DNA from: Alicyclobacillus tolerans
GTDB lineage: Bacteria > Bacillota > Bacilli > Alicyclobacillales > Alicyclobacillaceae
Assembly: GCF_001447355.1 (NCBI RefSeq)
Contig: NZ_JXBW01000006.1
Coordinates: 124,001 to 188,000, forward strand
DNA: 64,000 nucleotides
Direction: 5' to 3'
The notes beneath the pieces were generated by a model. It was not told the DNA's origin. It saw only the letters and a list, made by a program, of their open reading frames with translations, and made no database searches. A program made the translations under genes and the position numbers. Position 1 is the first letter of the stretch; each line of letters begins with the position of its first letter. Shown here piece after piece: positions 35,926 to 45,352 of this stretch.

Positions 35926-36762
35926 TCAAACGAAGTAATCTCCTTCGCAGACCGTGACAGCCTCACCGGTCATCAAGATATGCCCATCATCCCGCAATTC
36001 GATATCGAGATCGCCGCCGAGCAGGTGCACAGTGACTTTGCTTCCGACCAATCCTTTGTGCGCCAAGGCGGCCACGCTCGCGCAAGCACCCGTTCCACAG
36101 GCATAGGTCACGCCAGACCCGCGCTCATAGACGCGAAAATCGATCTCAGATGGCGACTTGACAGCAACAAATTCCGCATTAATTCGTTCAGGAAAGTCCG
36201 GATGGGATTCAATGCGGGGCCCTATGCGCAAAACCTCTTCGTCATCGACGCGATCGACCAACGAGACAAAATGGGGATTACCCACGCTGACGAGCGTACC
36301 CCAGACCGGGACGCCATCGATATCGACCGCCACGTCATCTCCGCGATGCACCCCCGTGTAAGGCACAACAGACGAGCCAAAACCCGCCTGCCCCATATCA
36401 ATGGTCACCAGGGGCACTCGCCCATGACGATCCATATGCACCCGCGCTTCCACGACGCCCGCTTTCGTCTCGATGGAAAACACGCCTGTATCGACAAGCC
36501 CGTGCTCATACGCATATTTCGCCACGCAACGCAGGCCATTGCCACACGATTCCGCTTCCGATCCATCCGCATTCCAAATCCGCATCCCCACGTCCGCCAC
36601 GTCCGAAGGCTGGATCACAATCAATCCATCAGAACCAATGCCGCGACGCACGTCACTCACACGCCTTGCCAACTCCGCAAGATCCAAAGAAGGCAGCTGT
36701 GTCTCTGCGGTTGAAACGTAGATATAGTTGTTGCCGAGCGCATGCATCTTGGTGAACCTCAT
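35926..36762 (-). CDS. dapF: Diaminopimelate epimerase
   Basis: The product is 278 residues with both catalytic cysteines: ESCGNGLRC (Cys73) and TYACGTGACAS (Cys222). The N-terminus FTKMHALGNNYIYV and the loop NPHFV complete the family pattern. It converts LL- to meso-diaminopimelate for lysine and peptidoglycan. The gene stands alone, convergent with the glycosylation cassette. The loop reads HALGNNY where many homologues have HGLGNDY, which is a conservative difference. Confidence 0.95.
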   Translation of the reverse strand: MRFTKMHALGNNYIYVSTAETQLPSLDLAELARRVSDVRRGIGSDGLIVIQPSDVADVGMRIWNADGSEAESCGNGLRCVAKYAYEHGLVDTGVFSIETKAGVVEARVHMDRHGRVPLVTIDMGQAGFGSSVVPYTGVHRGDDVAVDIDGVPVWGTLVSVGNPHFVSLVDRVDDEEVLRIGPRIESHPDFPERINAEFVAVKSPSEIDFRVYERGSGVTYACGTGACASVAALAHKGLVGSKVTVHLLGGDLDIELRDDGHILMTGEAVTVCEGDYFV

Positions 36763-36819
36763 TGGGCAACCCCCTTGGCTTCAGACATAAAAATTTTTTC
36801 GTCCGATCGAAAATATTCG

Positions 36820-36848
36820 TTGCAATCCACCCAAATTCCTTGTATACT
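36820..36848 (+). promoter_or_regulatory. Promoter of tRNA-Leu
   Basis: TTGCAA (36820-36825), 17-base spacer, TATACT (36843-36848), ending 24 bases before the tRNA. Confidence 0.75.
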
Positions 36849-36872
36849 TTAATCGTTGCCTCGATGAGACGC

Positions 36873-36959
36873 GCGGTCGTGGCGGAATCGGCAGACGCGC
36901 TAGATTCAGGTTCTAGTGGGGGCAACCCCGTGGAGGTTCAAGTCCTCTCGACCGCACCA
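36873..36959 (+). tRNA. tRNA-Leu(CAG)
   Basis: 87 nt including CCA. The acceptor GCGGTCG pairs with CGACCGC; anticodon stem CTAGA/TCTAG encloses TTCAGGT, giving anticodon CAG (reads CUG). A long variable arm (TGGGGGCAACCCCGT) and T-arm GAGGTTCAAGTCCTC confirm a type II tRNA. Confidence 0.96.
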
Positions 36960-36962
36960 TAG

Positions 36963-36997
36963 AAAAGGGATTTCGGAATTTTTCCGAAGTCCCTTTT
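36963..36997. terminator. Terminator after tRNA-Leu
   Basis: 16-bp stem aaaagggatttcggaa / ttccgaagtccctttt with one G-T pair and a 3-nt loop; it has A and T runs on both sides, so it can also serve the convergent DoxX gene. Confidence 0.85.
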
Positions 36998-37022
36998 GTG
37001 TTTACTGCAACGTATCGTCCGA

Positions 37023-37442
37023 TCACGGCAGCGTAAACAACACATAGTTCCCCGGACCGACACACGCTAAGGCAAACGCGGTTGCCATCAACACGACGTT
37101 GTATTCGAATCCTCCGCGATCGACCCAATACCCATTGCGCCAGTGAACCGTAATGATGGCATCCAGCATAACTACGATGATAAAGACGGCCGCCACAGGC
37201 AACAACACGCCTACACACAGCATAGCGCCCGCAAGAAATTCCAACGTTCCGGCTACGACGGCCCAAATTCGGCCACCAGGACGAAATCCCAAACTCTCAA
37301 GCCACTGTCCGGTCCCGGAGATCCCGGCTCCACCGAACCAGCCAAACAACTTCTGCGTGCCGTGTCCAATGAACGTCAGACCAATCACCAAGCGAACGAC
37401 CAATAAGCCGATATCCGCAAGACCTGCGTGCGCCATGCCCAT
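37023..37442 (-). CDS. DoxX family membrane protein
   Basis: The product is 139 residues; the ATG has AAAGG upstream. It has four membrane helices with the DoxX signatures RLVIGLTFIGHGTQKLFGWFGG and LEFLAGAMLCVGVLLP. DoxX proteins are associated with quinone- or thiol-linked redox complexes in the membrane but the function of the bacterial stand-alone members is not settled. It is a single gene between tRNA-Leu and a divergent CBO0543 gene. Confidence 0.9.
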   Translation of the reverse strand: MGMAHAGLADIGLLVVRLVIGLTFIGHGTQKLFGWFGGAGISGTGQWLESLGFRPGGRIWAVVAGTLEFLAGAMLCVGVLLPVAAVFIIVVMLDAIITVHWRNGYWVDRGGFEYNVVLMATAFALACVGPGNYVLFTLP

Positions 37443-37567
37443 CCCATCCTTTGCTCATACACATAGTAGCAGTGTTTCCGGAAGCGATGGCAAATACGCA
37501 GTCGGATGGCCGCAGCAATGTCATATGTGTACCGCATGGTTGCTCGGCACACTGGATACGCTTGAAG

Positions 37568-38092
37568 ATGGGAGTTGAGGCGATTCGTGTGGTGATATTG
37601 TCCTTTTCTGCAATATTTCTCGTGATTGTTTTCGCTACAAAAACACATCCATGTCTTACTCAATATTGCAAAAGCGTGCTTTGGGTGACCGTGATCGCAC
37701 TGTTGTACAATCTCGTGTGCCGAGGCTACCCACTTTGGTATCATCCGCGCTGGTGGCTGATGACGGACAAGTTTTCTCAATTGGTTCAAATATTTGTTCT
37801 TCTCCCCTGTACCACCCTACTGTTTCTGCGGAACATGCCGCGCCGGCGGATGGCGAAAATCATCTACGGCTTGTGCTTTCTTGCGGTCTACGGAATTTAT
37901 GAGGCCTTGCTGTGTGCGACCCATGAAATTATCTATTGTCACGGTTGGTCATTTGGTTGGTCGCTATTACTGGATGCCTGCATGTTCTTCATCATGTGGC
38001 TTCACAACGAAAACTGGCGGATTTCCGTCGGCTTGTCTGGACTCATCATGTCGCTTTTCCTCGCCTGGTTTCATGTGCCATGGGACACGTAA
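37568..38092 (+). CDS. CBO0543-family membrane protein
   Basis: The product is 174 residues from ATG 37568; a GTG at 37589 behind GAGG is an alternative and the frame is open further upstream without RBS support. It has five membrane helices with aromatic-rich loops (CRGYPLWYHPRWW, HNENWRISVG) and a polar C-terminus. The pattern matches the CBO0543 family of Bacillota membrane proteins, whose role is unknown. It is convergent with the GH1 gene. Confidence 0.65.
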   Translation: MGVEAIRVVILSFSAIFLVIVFATKTHPCLTQYCKSVLWVTVIALLYNLVCRGYPLWYHPRWWLMTDKFSQLVQIFVLLPCTTLLFLRNMPRRRMAKIIYGLCFLAVYGIYEALLCATHEIIYCHGWSFGWSLLLDACMFFIMWLHNENWRISVGLSGLIMSLFLAWFHVPWDT

Positions 38093-38095
38093 ACG

Positions 38096-38126
38096 CAAAA
38101 GGCCAGGGATGACTACCCACTGGCCT
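38096..38126 (-). terminator. Terminator of the mannoside/glucoside operon
   Basis: Minus-strand stem AGGCCAG / CTGGCCT followed by TTTTG, 28 bases past the GH1 stop. Confidence 0.65.
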
Positions 38127-38153
38127 CAAGCGATTTCAATCTGGTTGTGGAGA

Positions 38154-39518
38154 TTATACCGTTCCTTGCACGGTTTCTGGCAATCCGTTTGCGGCGATCA
38201 CCTGGCGATACCACGCAAAACTGTCCTTCGGAATGCGCTCTTGCGTATCATAGTCCACGTAAATGATGCCAAAGCGCTTGGTATAACCGAAAGCCCATTC
38301 GAAGTTATCCAGCAAGGACCAAAGGTAATATCCCTTCAAGTTCCCGCCTTCCGAAATAAACTTACGAGCCGCCTCCAGGTGTTGATGCAGGTACGCGATT
38401 CTATCTGTATCATGCACATTTCCATCTTCGACCACATCGGCACTCGCTGCCCCATTCTCCGTAATGTAGATAGGGAGATCCGTGTAATCCTTTTGCAAGC
38501 GATGTAAAAGATCATACAACGCATCCGGATACACTTCCCAACCCATGTCGGTCACGGGGTTGTCCGTCTTCAGGTGCTTCACGCCAAGCAGCGGATCGTT
38601 TGGTTCATCCGCAACCAAGGAGCGCGTATAGAAGTTGATGCCCAGAAAATCCATTTTCGTTGCGATGGTCTCCATGTCCCCAGGGCGGACCACATCTAAA
38701 TCGCCACAAAAACGATCCACCCGCTCCATGAACTCGGCCGGATACTCGCCCTTGAAAAGCGGATCGAGGAACCAGCGATTGGCAAAGCAATCTTGGCGCG
38801 CCGCCGCAGCTACATCCTGTGGCGAGTCGGAGGCGGGATACGCGGGCGTCAGGTTGAGTGTGATACCGATCTCGCCCTTCAACCCGAGCGAACGATACAA
38901 TTTCACCGCCTCGCCATGCGAGAGCAAAAGGTGGTGCGCCGCACGATAGGCCCGTCGCCAATCGCGCAAACCTGGCGCGTGCTCGCCGATGCCGTAGCTC
39001 AGCAACGATGCACACCAAGGTTCGTTGTGCGTAATCCACATTGGAATTTGATCGCCAAGCTCTCGAAATGCCTTTTCTGCAAATTCAAGATAATAATCCA
39101 CGACGGCTCGGTTCGACCAACCGCCTTCATCTTCAATCCACTGTGGTAGATCCCAGTGGTAAATCGTCGCCGCCGGGGTGATGCCATGCTTGTGCAACTG
39201 CTCCAATAACCGCTTGTAAAAATCAAACCCGTTGTCTAGAACCTTTCCCTTCGCTGGGAATACGCGAGGCCAAGCCAAGGAAAAGCGATAAGAACGGATG
39301 CCCAATTCCGCCATGAGCTTGACGTCAGATTCGTAGCGATGGTAGTGGTCACAGGCAATGTCACCCGTGTGACCGTGTAATACCTTGCCCGGCGTCTTCG
39401 AAAACGTGTCCCAAATCGACGGTCCTCTGCCATCTTCTGCAGCGGCCCCTTCGATTTGATAGGACGCGGTCGCAGCGCCCCAGATAAAATCGTCCGGAAA
39501 CGAACGGTTTTGGCTCAT
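38154..39518 (-). CDS. GH1 beta-glucosidase / beta-mannosidase-type glycosidase
   Basis: The product is 454 residues, the usual GH1 length, with no signal peptide, so it acts in the cytoplasm. The acid/base is THNEPW (Glu166) and the nucleophile YITENG (Glu354); the N-terminal signature FIWGAATASYQIEG and the aglycone loop YHWDLPQW are present. GH1 enzymes cut beta-glucosides, cellobiose, or beta-mannosides. It is the last gene of an operon led by an oligosaccharide-type ABC importer and is 17 bases after the second ATPase, so it probably hydrolyses the imported sugar. Confidence 0.94.
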   Translation of the reverse strand: MSQNRSFPDDFIWGAATASYQIEGAAAEDGRGPSIWDTFSKTPGKVLHGHTGDIACDHYHRYESDVKLMAELGIRSYRFSLAWPRVFPAKGKVLDNGFDFYKRLLEQLHKHGITPAATIYHWDLPQWIEDEGGWSNRAVVDYYLEFAEKAFRELGDQIPMWITHNEPWCASLLSYGIGEHAPGLRDWRRAYRAAHHLLLSHGEAVKLYRSLGLKGEIGITLNLTPAYPASDSPQDVAAAARQDCFANRWFLDPLFKGEYPAEFMERVDRFCGDLDVVRPGDMETIATKMDFLGINFYTRSLVADEPNDPLLGVKHLKTDNPVTDMGWEVYPDALYDLLHRLQKDYTDLPIYITENGAASADVVEDGNVHDTDRIAYLHQHLEAARKFISEGGNLKGYYLWSLLDNFEWAFGYTKRFGIIYVDYDTQERIPKDSFAWYRQVIAANGLPETVQGTV

Positions 39519-39535
39519 AGATCATCATATCCCCC

Positions 39536-40513
39536 TTATGCAGGATGGTGGCAAGCAACAGCATGGCCACTCGACAACTCGCGCAACGGTGGCTCCTCGT
39601 TTCGACACACGTCGGTCACGAGAGGACAGCGATTGGCGAACGGACAGCCTTTGCGCCCCTCGAGCAGATTCGGTGCACTATTACTCGTCTCAGGCAACGG
39701 GCCGCGGTGGCGCGTGCCGGGTGTCGCGGTGAGCAACAGCCTTGTATACGGATGTGTCGGCGCTTTAATCAACTCCGCCGATGGTGCAGTTTCCATGACC
39801 TTGCCGCCGTACAAGACCATAATGCGGTTGCCAATATAGCGCGCCGAAGCCAAATCATGCGTGATATACAGGAAAGCTAGATTGAGATCATTGCGCAAAT
39901 CGTTCATCAATTTCAGAACGCCAGCACGGATCGATACGTCAAGCATGGAAATGGGTTCGTCGGCCACGATGAACTTAGGGTTGACCGCCAACGCGCGGGC
40001 GATCGCCACACGCTGCCGCTGACCTCCAGACAACTCGTGCGGAAATTTACGGCGCGTCTCAGCAACCGGTGTCAGACCAACCTTGGTCAGCAGCTCATCA
40101 ATCTGTTCACTGACGCTGACACCCTTGTTTGCCCGATACTTGCGCACAGGAAACGCCAAGTGCTGTTCAATCGATCGCGTTGGATTTAGCGAACCAAACG
40201 GATCCTGAAATACCATCTGCGCTTCCTTGCGGTATTCCTTGATCTCGCGACCACGAATGTGTGTCACGTCGCGTCCACCGACAATAATCGAACCGTCCGC
40301 AGGCTCAATCATCCGGACTAATGCCTTGCCAATCGTCGACTTTCCGCTTCCCGATTCACCGACCAAAGAAAGAACCTCACCAGGCCCAATCGAAAAACTG
40401 ACGCGATCGACAGGGCGAATAAACTGACCCTGGCCAATCGGAAAGTGAACCACCAAGTCCTTGACTTCCAGGAGCGCCGTCCCGGTAGCAGGCGTCTTTG
40501 TCGCATTAGACAT
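39536..40513 (-). CDS. Opp/Dpp-type ABC transporter ATP-binding protein (second ATPase)
   Basis: The product is 325 residues from ATG 40513, overlapping the previous stop by 8 bases. It has Walker A GESGSGKST, the signature LSGGQRQRVAIARAL, Walker B FIVADEPISMLD and the C-terminal oligopeptide-transporter domain with Cys residues (CPFANRCPLVTDVC). It is the DppF/OppF-like half of a heterodimeric ATPase. The D-loop reads SMLDVS where most such proteins have SALDVS. Given the flanking glycosidases the cargo is likely oligosaccharide, not peptide. Confidence 0.93.
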   Translation of the reverse strand: MSNATKTPATGTALLEVKDLVVHFPIGQGQFIRPVDRVSFSIGPGEVLSLVGESGSGKSTIGKALVRMIEPADGSIIVGGRDVTHIRGREIKEYRKEAQMVFQDPFGSLNPTRSIEQHLAFPVRKYRANKGVSVSEQIDELLTKVGLTPVAETRRKFPHELSGGQRQRVAIARALAVNPKFIVADEPISMLDVSIRAGVLKLMNDLRNDLNLAFLYITHDLASARYIGNRIMVLYGGKVMETAPSAELIKAPTHPYTRLLLTATPGTRHRGPLPETSNSAPNLLEGRKGCPFANRCPLVTDVCRNEEPPLRELSSGHAVACHHPA

Positions 40514-41498
40514 GGGAGACCAACTCCTTTTCACTGAATAGGTGGCACTCGATCAATTTATCGCCGACAGCCAACTTTTCCGGACGCACGCGCCGACAAA
40601 TATCCGTCGCATAGGGACAACGAGGATGAAAAGCACACCCGGATGGGAGATCCTGCAAATCAGGCGGGTAGCCACCGATGCCCTGAATCGTAACGTCCTC
40701 AGCAGTCAACTCCGGAATCGCCTTCAACAAGCCTTCTGTGTAAGGATGGTGTTTCTCTTGCAGATGCAAAAGATCGCTTGGTGTGACTTCAATAATCCGC
40801 CCCGCATACATGATGGCAACCCTGGACGCCAATTCGGCTACAAGGCTGAAGTCGTGACTGACAAACAAAATGGCAAATCCTACTTCTTGCTGAATCTTGC
40901 GGATTTCATCAAGAATTGAACGCTGGACCACCACATCGAGAGCTGTTGTCGGTTCGTCCATAATCACGAGCGCAGGGTTAAGTGCAATCGCGATGGCGAT
41001 GACGACGCGCTGACGCATGCCACCCGAGAGTTCGTGCGGATAACTCTTCAGATGTTTGGGATCAATGCGCACAAGTTCCATTAGCTCCCGGGCGCGGGCC
41101 CGTGCCTGTTCCTTCGTCATATCTTTGCGATGAGACAACAGAGCATCCAGAATTTGTGTTTCCACAGTCATCACGGGGTTCAGGGCGCTCATAGCGCTCT
41201 GAAAGACCATCGCCATTTTACTCCACCGGAATTGACGCAATTCTTTCTTCGAGAGTTGGTAAACGTCTTGGCCAAGGATCTTCACCCGACCCTTGGTTAC
41301 CACTGCATCGCCCTTGAGTAAGCGCATGATGGTGTAAGCCATCGTCGATTTGCCAGACCCCGATTCGCCAATGAGCCCTACAATCTCGTTTGGGTAGACT
41401 TGCAAGTTGACGTCGTTGACAGCGTGAACAAGTCCGCTGCCTGTGACATACGCGACAGACAGGTCCTCAATCTCCAGAACTGGTTTATTGTCCGCCAT
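40506..41498 (-). CDS. Opp/Dpp-type ABC transporter ATP-binding protein (first ATPase)
   Basis: The product is 330 residues, DppD/OppD-like: Walker A GESGSGKSTMAY, signature HELSGGMRQRVVIAIAIALNP, Walker B LVIMDEPTTALDV, and C-terminal CAFHPRCPYATDIC of the oligopeptide ABC domain. It pairs with the next gene's product. It overlaps the permease C gene by 14 bases and the second ATPase gene by 8 bases, indicating a tightly coupled operon. Confidence 0.94.
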   Translation of the reverse strand: MADNKPVLEIEDLSVAYVTGSGLVHAVNDVNLQVYPNEIVGLIGESGSGKSTMAYTIMRLLKGDAVVTKGRVKILGQDVYQLSKKELRQFRWSKMAMVFQSAMSALNPVMTVETQILDALLSHRKDMTKEQARARARELMELVRIDPKHLKSYPHELSGGMRQRVVIAIAIALNPALVIMDEPTTALDVVVQRSILDEIRKIQQEVGFAILFVSHDFSLVAELASRVAIMYAGRIIEVTPSDLLHLQEKHHPYTEGLLKAIPELTAEDVTIQGIGGYPPDLQDLPSGCAFHPRCPYATDICRRVRPEKLAVGDKLIECHLFSEKELVSHV

Positions 41499-42468
41499 CT
41501 GTCGACACCCCTTTCGTCTGGCTCTGTTGCAACTCCTTCAGCAACTTCTGCACATCCTTCTTCTTGCGCGACGTACGAAGGCGTGGGTTCGTCACCTGGT
41601 CGATACCGAAGTTCATCAACGCAAAACTTGTGCCAAGCAAAGCGATTCCGAGACCTGGCGGTACAAACCACCACCATGCGCCACTGATCATGGCACCGTT
41701 TTGGGACGACCAGTACAACATCGTGCCCCAACTGGTGGAAGCCACATTTTCAAAACCGAGATAAGCCAAGCCAGATTCCGCAAGTACAGCAGCAAGACAC
41801 GCGTACATCACGTTCGACGCGATGACCGATGTCATATTCGGAACAATTTCGAAGAGAATGATGCGAAATGTCGATGCACCCGACAGCCGAGCTGCCGCGA
41901 TATAGTCTCGACTTGCAATCGTCATCGCCATCGACCGCATCACACGGGCGCCCCACGCCCAACCGGTCAATGCAATGATCAAGCCGTTCATGTACGGCGT
42001 CGAATTATTGACGTACGATTCGATGATAATCAGCAGTGCCAAGCCAGGCATGACCAAAAAGATGTTACAGATGGCGTTAAGAATCGAATCGGTCACGCCA
42101 CCCAGATATCCCGCTGTCACGCCGATGAGCACCGCGATAATCGTACTGAGCACGCCAGCCCCAATGCCGACGATCAGCGTCGCGCGAGTGCCCCAGATAA
42201 ATTGTGAGAACACATCCTGCCCCAGACTTGTCGTGCCAAAAATATGGCTCGCTGAAGGCGGTTGCAACATGTTGAAGTTCGTCGATGAAGGATTGTATGG
42301 CGCTATCAACGGTGCAAATATCGCAATGACGACAAACAATCCAAAGAGAATAACACCGACCAGCGATCTTGGGTTTTTAAAAAACGTCTGCAGCGCGGAG
42401 TTTTTACGCTTCGCTTTTTGCTTCGGAGTATTGGCGGTTGTATTGACGGCAACGCTCTGTGTACTCAC
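41485..42468 (-). CDS. Opp/Dpp-type ABC transporter permease (DppC-like)
   Basis: The product is 327 residues with a long charged N-terminus, six membrane helices and the permease EAA loop (AARLSGASTFRIILFEIVPNM). The N-terminal LAPYNPSSTN motif region is typical of DppC/OppC. It forms the channel with the DppB-like subunit. The C-terminal tail is Lys/Gln-rich. Start overlaps the DppB-like stop in an ATGA junction. Confidence 0.93.
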   Translation of the reverse strand: MSTQSVAVNTTANTPKQKAKRKNSALQTFFKNPRSLVGVILFGLFVVIAIFAPLIAPYNPSSTNFNMLQPPSASHIFGTTSLGQDVFSQFIWGTRATLIVGIGAGVLSTIIAVLIGVTAGYLGGVTDSILNAICNIFLVMPGLALLIIIESYVNNSTPYMNGLIIALTGWAWGARVMRSMAMTIASRDYIAAARLSGASTFRIILFEIVPNMTSVIASNVMYACLAAVLAESGLAYLGFENVASTSWGTMLYWSSQNGAMISGAWWWFVPPGLGIALLGTSFALMNFGIDQVTNPRLRTSRKKKDVQKLLKELQQSQTKGVSTDGGQ

Positions 42469-43454
42469 GACGTTGCACCTCTCCTTCTTACGCGCGGATC
42501 CAAACGTCCGTACAACATATCGACGATGAAGTTAATCACCAACGCCGTCACGGCGATAATGAGAAACATGCCTTGGATGAGCGGATAATCCTCACTCGAA
42601 ACCGCATTCGTCAATCCGTAACCGATACCCGGATAGGAGAACACTTGTTCAATCAAAATCTGACCACCGATAATGGAAGATAGCGCGATCGCGATCGAAG
42701 TCAACTGCGGTAGCAGCGCATTGCGTGCAGCGTAGGAAAATATCAAGCGACGCGTTGGCACGCCCTTGGCTTCTGCAAAAACAACATAATCTTCCCCAAG
42801 CGTGGTCATCATATTGTTCCGCATGCCGATGATCCATCCGCTGATACTGCCGACGAACACGACGAATGCCGGAAGGATACTGTGATAAATCGCACTCGTA
42901 ATAAACGGCAAGTTGTATCCTTGCGTCACATCGTCACCGGAACCGTGCGCCATCGGAAACCAATGGTGTATAAACCCAAAGAAGTAAATACAGATGAGTC
43001 CCAGCCAGAAGCTTGGAATCGCCTGTCCAAACATCGTGACAATCGGAATGACGTTATCCGCCGTGCCACCGCGGCGCCAAGCGATGAGTATCCCAACCAA
43101 GGTACCGACAACAACCGCAATGATGGTGACGACGCCGAGCAAAATGATTGTCCAAGGCAAGCTGTTGGAAATAATGCTAACAACGGAAGTCGGGAAATAT
43201 TGAAACGAGCTGCCCCAGTGACCTGTCAAAAGATTGCCAAGATACTGGAAGTACTGCTGATACAACGGACCGTTCGACAATCCAAGTTCCTGCTCAATCG
43301 CTTTCAGGGCAGATGGATTGATGTTGCCGGCTTGTTTCGCAATCATCGCCTGCGCCGGATTGCCAGGCATCAACCTCGGCAAAATGAAGTTGAGCGTCAC
43401 GGCAGCCCATAGGGATAAAATTAAGAACCCTAAGCGGTTGAGGAAGTAACGCAT
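42465..43454 (-). CDS. Opp/Dpp-type ABC transporter permease (DppB-like)
   Basis: The product is 329 residues; ATG has GGGGTGTGA upstream. It begins MRYFLNRLGFLILSLW and has LPRLMPGNPAQAM typical of DppB/OppB, six membrane helices and an EAA loop (FAEAKGVPTRRLIFSYAARNALLP). A hairpin attenuator separates it from the binding-protein gene upstream. Confidence 0.94.
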   Translation of the reverse strand: MRYFLNRLGFLILSLWAAVTLNFILPRLMPGNPAQAMIAKQAGNINPSALKAIEQELGLSNGPLYQQYFQYLGNLLTGHWGSSFQYFPTSVVSIISNSLPWTIILLGVVTIIAVVVGTLVGILIAWRRGGTADNVIPIVTMFGQAIPSFWLGLICIYFFGFIHHWFPMAHGSGDDVTQGYNLPFITSAIYHSILPAFVVFVGSISGWIIGMRNNMMTTLGEDYVVFAEAKGVPTRRLIFSYAARNALLPQLTSIAIALSSIIGGQILIEQVFSYPGIGYGLTNAVSSEDYPLIQGMFLIIAVTALVINFIVDMLYGRLDPRVRRRGATS

Positions 43455-43471
43455 GGATCACACCCCTTTTC

Positions 43472-43508
43472 GAAAGGCGAGAAGACTGTTCGAAAAAGTC
43501 CTCTCGCC
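43472..43508 (-). terminator. Intra-operon hairpin between binding protein and permease genes
   Basis: On the minus strand a 12-bp stem (GGCGAGAGGACT / AGTCTTCTCGCC, one G-T pair) is followed by TTTCG. It probably lowers read-through so that the binding protein is made in excess. Confidence 0.65.
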
Positions 43509-43560
43509 CGCCTCACAAAATTAATTCTATCCTAGCCGATGCTAAAAGCGGTTACAAACC

Positions 43561-45288
43561 TTAATTTACCGGCTTTAAACGATCCATGACAATCGCTGCG
43601 GATTGATAGTTATACGGCGATGGATCGATCCACAAATTGCTCTGGGTCGAGAATCCCGTGAACTTCGCGTCGTTGTACTCGAACCAGAGTGCGCCGTCCA
43701 ACAGCGGAATGACAGGCAATTGCTCTGCCGCAACGCGTTCGACCTGATACATATACTGCTTTTGCTGGCTGAGGCTCGAGGTTGCCGCGAACTTGTTGAA
43801 TATCGCATCCAGGCTCGGATTTTTGTATCCTTCGATATTAAACGAGCCATTCGAATCCAGCATGTCATAATACGTCGTGTATGGGGTCGGCCCTGTGTTA
43901 GTCCACGAGATCGCGAGATCAAAGTGTGGTGTCTGACCGGCACCCGGATCAATGGAGTTGTAGTACGCTGTGTATTGATCTTGCTGAACATTGACGTTGA
44001 TGCCAACCTTTTGCAGTTGCTGCTTGATGAGAAGTGCATCCTCATCCCAATCGCTCCAGCCGGAAACGGTCAACAAATTGAAGGATAGCTCCTGGCCGCC
44101 CTTCGCAAAGATGCCATTCTTGTCCTTCTTAAAACCAGCTGCTTCGAGAAGTTTGACGGCCTTGGCGTCGTTGACCGTGAAGGACTTATCGGCAGCAGGC
44201 AGGTTCGGATCAAGCCAAGCCTTTTGCGGCGGCAAGACCAAGCTGGTCGGTACGGCTGGCTGTTCGTACCCCGTCTCACCCTTCTGTGACAACGCGTTCC
44301 GATCAATAGCCAAACTAATCGCTTCGCGCACGGACAATTGCGCCAACAGCGGATTGCGCAGGTTCGGATACAACTCGACAGGGTTGTTTGGCGGGAAGTA
44401 GTAGTGATTGTGCTTCGGATCCGCCGCCACAAACGTCTTCTGAATGTCCGGGATGTTGATACCGGCGTACTGAATCTGACCGCTTGCAAGGGCCAAGTCG
44501 GCGCTTGAATTACTAGAAAACGCTGGGTAATTGAGCGTTTTCACAGCGGGCGCTCCACCGTAATACTGCTCATTCGCAGTAAATTTATAGTCTTGTGACG
44601 AGAAATAGGAGATTTTAAACGGTCCGGTGCCAATCGCGTTGGCATGTGTGATTTTCGCCTTTGCCGGGTCACCCAACTTGCTCCATTGATGTTGCGGAAC
44701 GATATACGTCCCACCGAGTACATATTGTTCAGCAAACGGGATATTCGGTGCCTTAAAGTTAAATACGACGGTGTACTTGCCTTGTGCTTTAACGCTTACA
44801 AGCTGTTGCCAAATGCCGTTCGTGTCGGCGTCCGGATACTTCTTCAGCGATTCAAATGTAAAGACGACATCATTCGCCGTAAACGGAACGCCATCTGTCC
44901 ACTTTGCCTTGTTCTGCAACTGAACGGTCAATGTCTTACCACCGTTGCTAAAAGCGAAAGATTTACCGAGCAAATCGAACTGCTTGCCTGTCGTATTGTC
45001 AAAGTAGAACATGGTCTCGTAAATGTTGCCAAGCGTTCCATCAACACTGTTTGTTCCCGAAAATGGGTTGAAGTTGTCAGCGAAGCTACCTGTGACATTG
45101 GGAGCCACCGTCAAGACAGCGTTACTTGTGCTGGCCGACCCTTGTGAAGCACTCGTCGTAACACTTTGATTTCCGCTTGTCGAAGTAGAATTTGAAGCGT
45201 TCGTCGTCGCTGTACCACACCCCGCAACCCCGAGTGCGACAACGACTGCCGAGCCAACGATGCCAAAAATCCGTTTGTTTGACACCAT
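43561..45288 (-). CDS. ABC transporter substrate-binding lipoprotein (family 5), oligosaccharide importer
   Basis: The product is 575 residues from ATG 45288 (GGGGGA just upstream; a GTG one codon later is possible). The signal peptide ends in the lipobox VAGC (Cys22), then a Thr/Ser-rich linker and a family 5 extracellular domain (FADNFNPFSGTNSVDGTLGNIYETMF; KWTDGVPFTANDVVFTFESL; GTGPFKI). Members bind peptides, nickel or, as in Thermotoga, beta-gluco- or manno-oligosaccharides. The context of GH1 and GH2 enzymes favours sugars. Confidence 0.93.
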   Translation of the reverse strand: MVSNKRIFGIVGSAVVVALGVAGCGTATTNASNSTSTSGNQSVTTSASQGSASTSNAVLTVAPNVTGSFADNFNPFSGTNSVDGTLGNIYETMFYFDNTTGKQFDLLGKSFAFSNGGKTLTVQLQNKAKWTDGVPFTANDVVFTFESLKKYPDADTNGIWQQLVSVKAQGKYTVVFNFKAPNIPFAEQYVLGGTYIVPQHQWSKLGDPAKAKITHANAIGTGPFKISYFSSQDYKFTANEQYYGGAPAVKTLNYPAFSSNSSADLALASGQIQYAGINIPDIQKTFVAADPKHNHYYFPPNNPVELYPNLRNPLLAQLSVREAISLAIDRNALSQKGETGYEQPAVPTSLVLPPQKAWLDPNLPAADKSFTVNDAKAVKLLEAAGFKKDKNGIFAKGGQELSFNLLTVSGWSDWDEDALLIKQQLQKVGINVNVQQDQYTAYYNSIDPGAGQTPHFDLAISWTNTGPTPYTTYYDMLDSNGSFNIEGYKNPSLDAIFNKFAATSSLSQQKQYMYQVERVAAEQLPVIPLLDGALWFEYNDAKFTGFSTQSNLWIDPSPYNYQSAAIVMDRLKPVN

Positions 45289-45302
45289 AAGTCCCCCTTT
45301 AA

Positions 45303-45312
45303 TGTTGCAACA
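45303..45312. repeat. Palindrome TGTTGCAACA in the leader of the importer operon
   Basis: Perfect 10-bp palindrome shortly upstream of the binding-protein start codon; possible operator or chance. Confidence 0.3.
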
Positions 45313-45338
45313 ATTACTGCGCAGAAACACGACTCACC

Positions 45339-45352
45339 CGAAACCGTTTTCG
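45339..45352. promoter_or_regulatory. LacI-type operator copy 1
   Basis: CGAAACCGTTTTCG, a near-palindrome with central CG, the mirror image of copy 2. It lies in the 5' leader of the importer operon. Confidence 0.7.

Noticed and set aside
35920-36714. 264-codon plus-strand ORF over dapF
   Set aside because: dapF has both catalytic Cys motifs in the other strand; this frame is a shadow rich in Arg and His.
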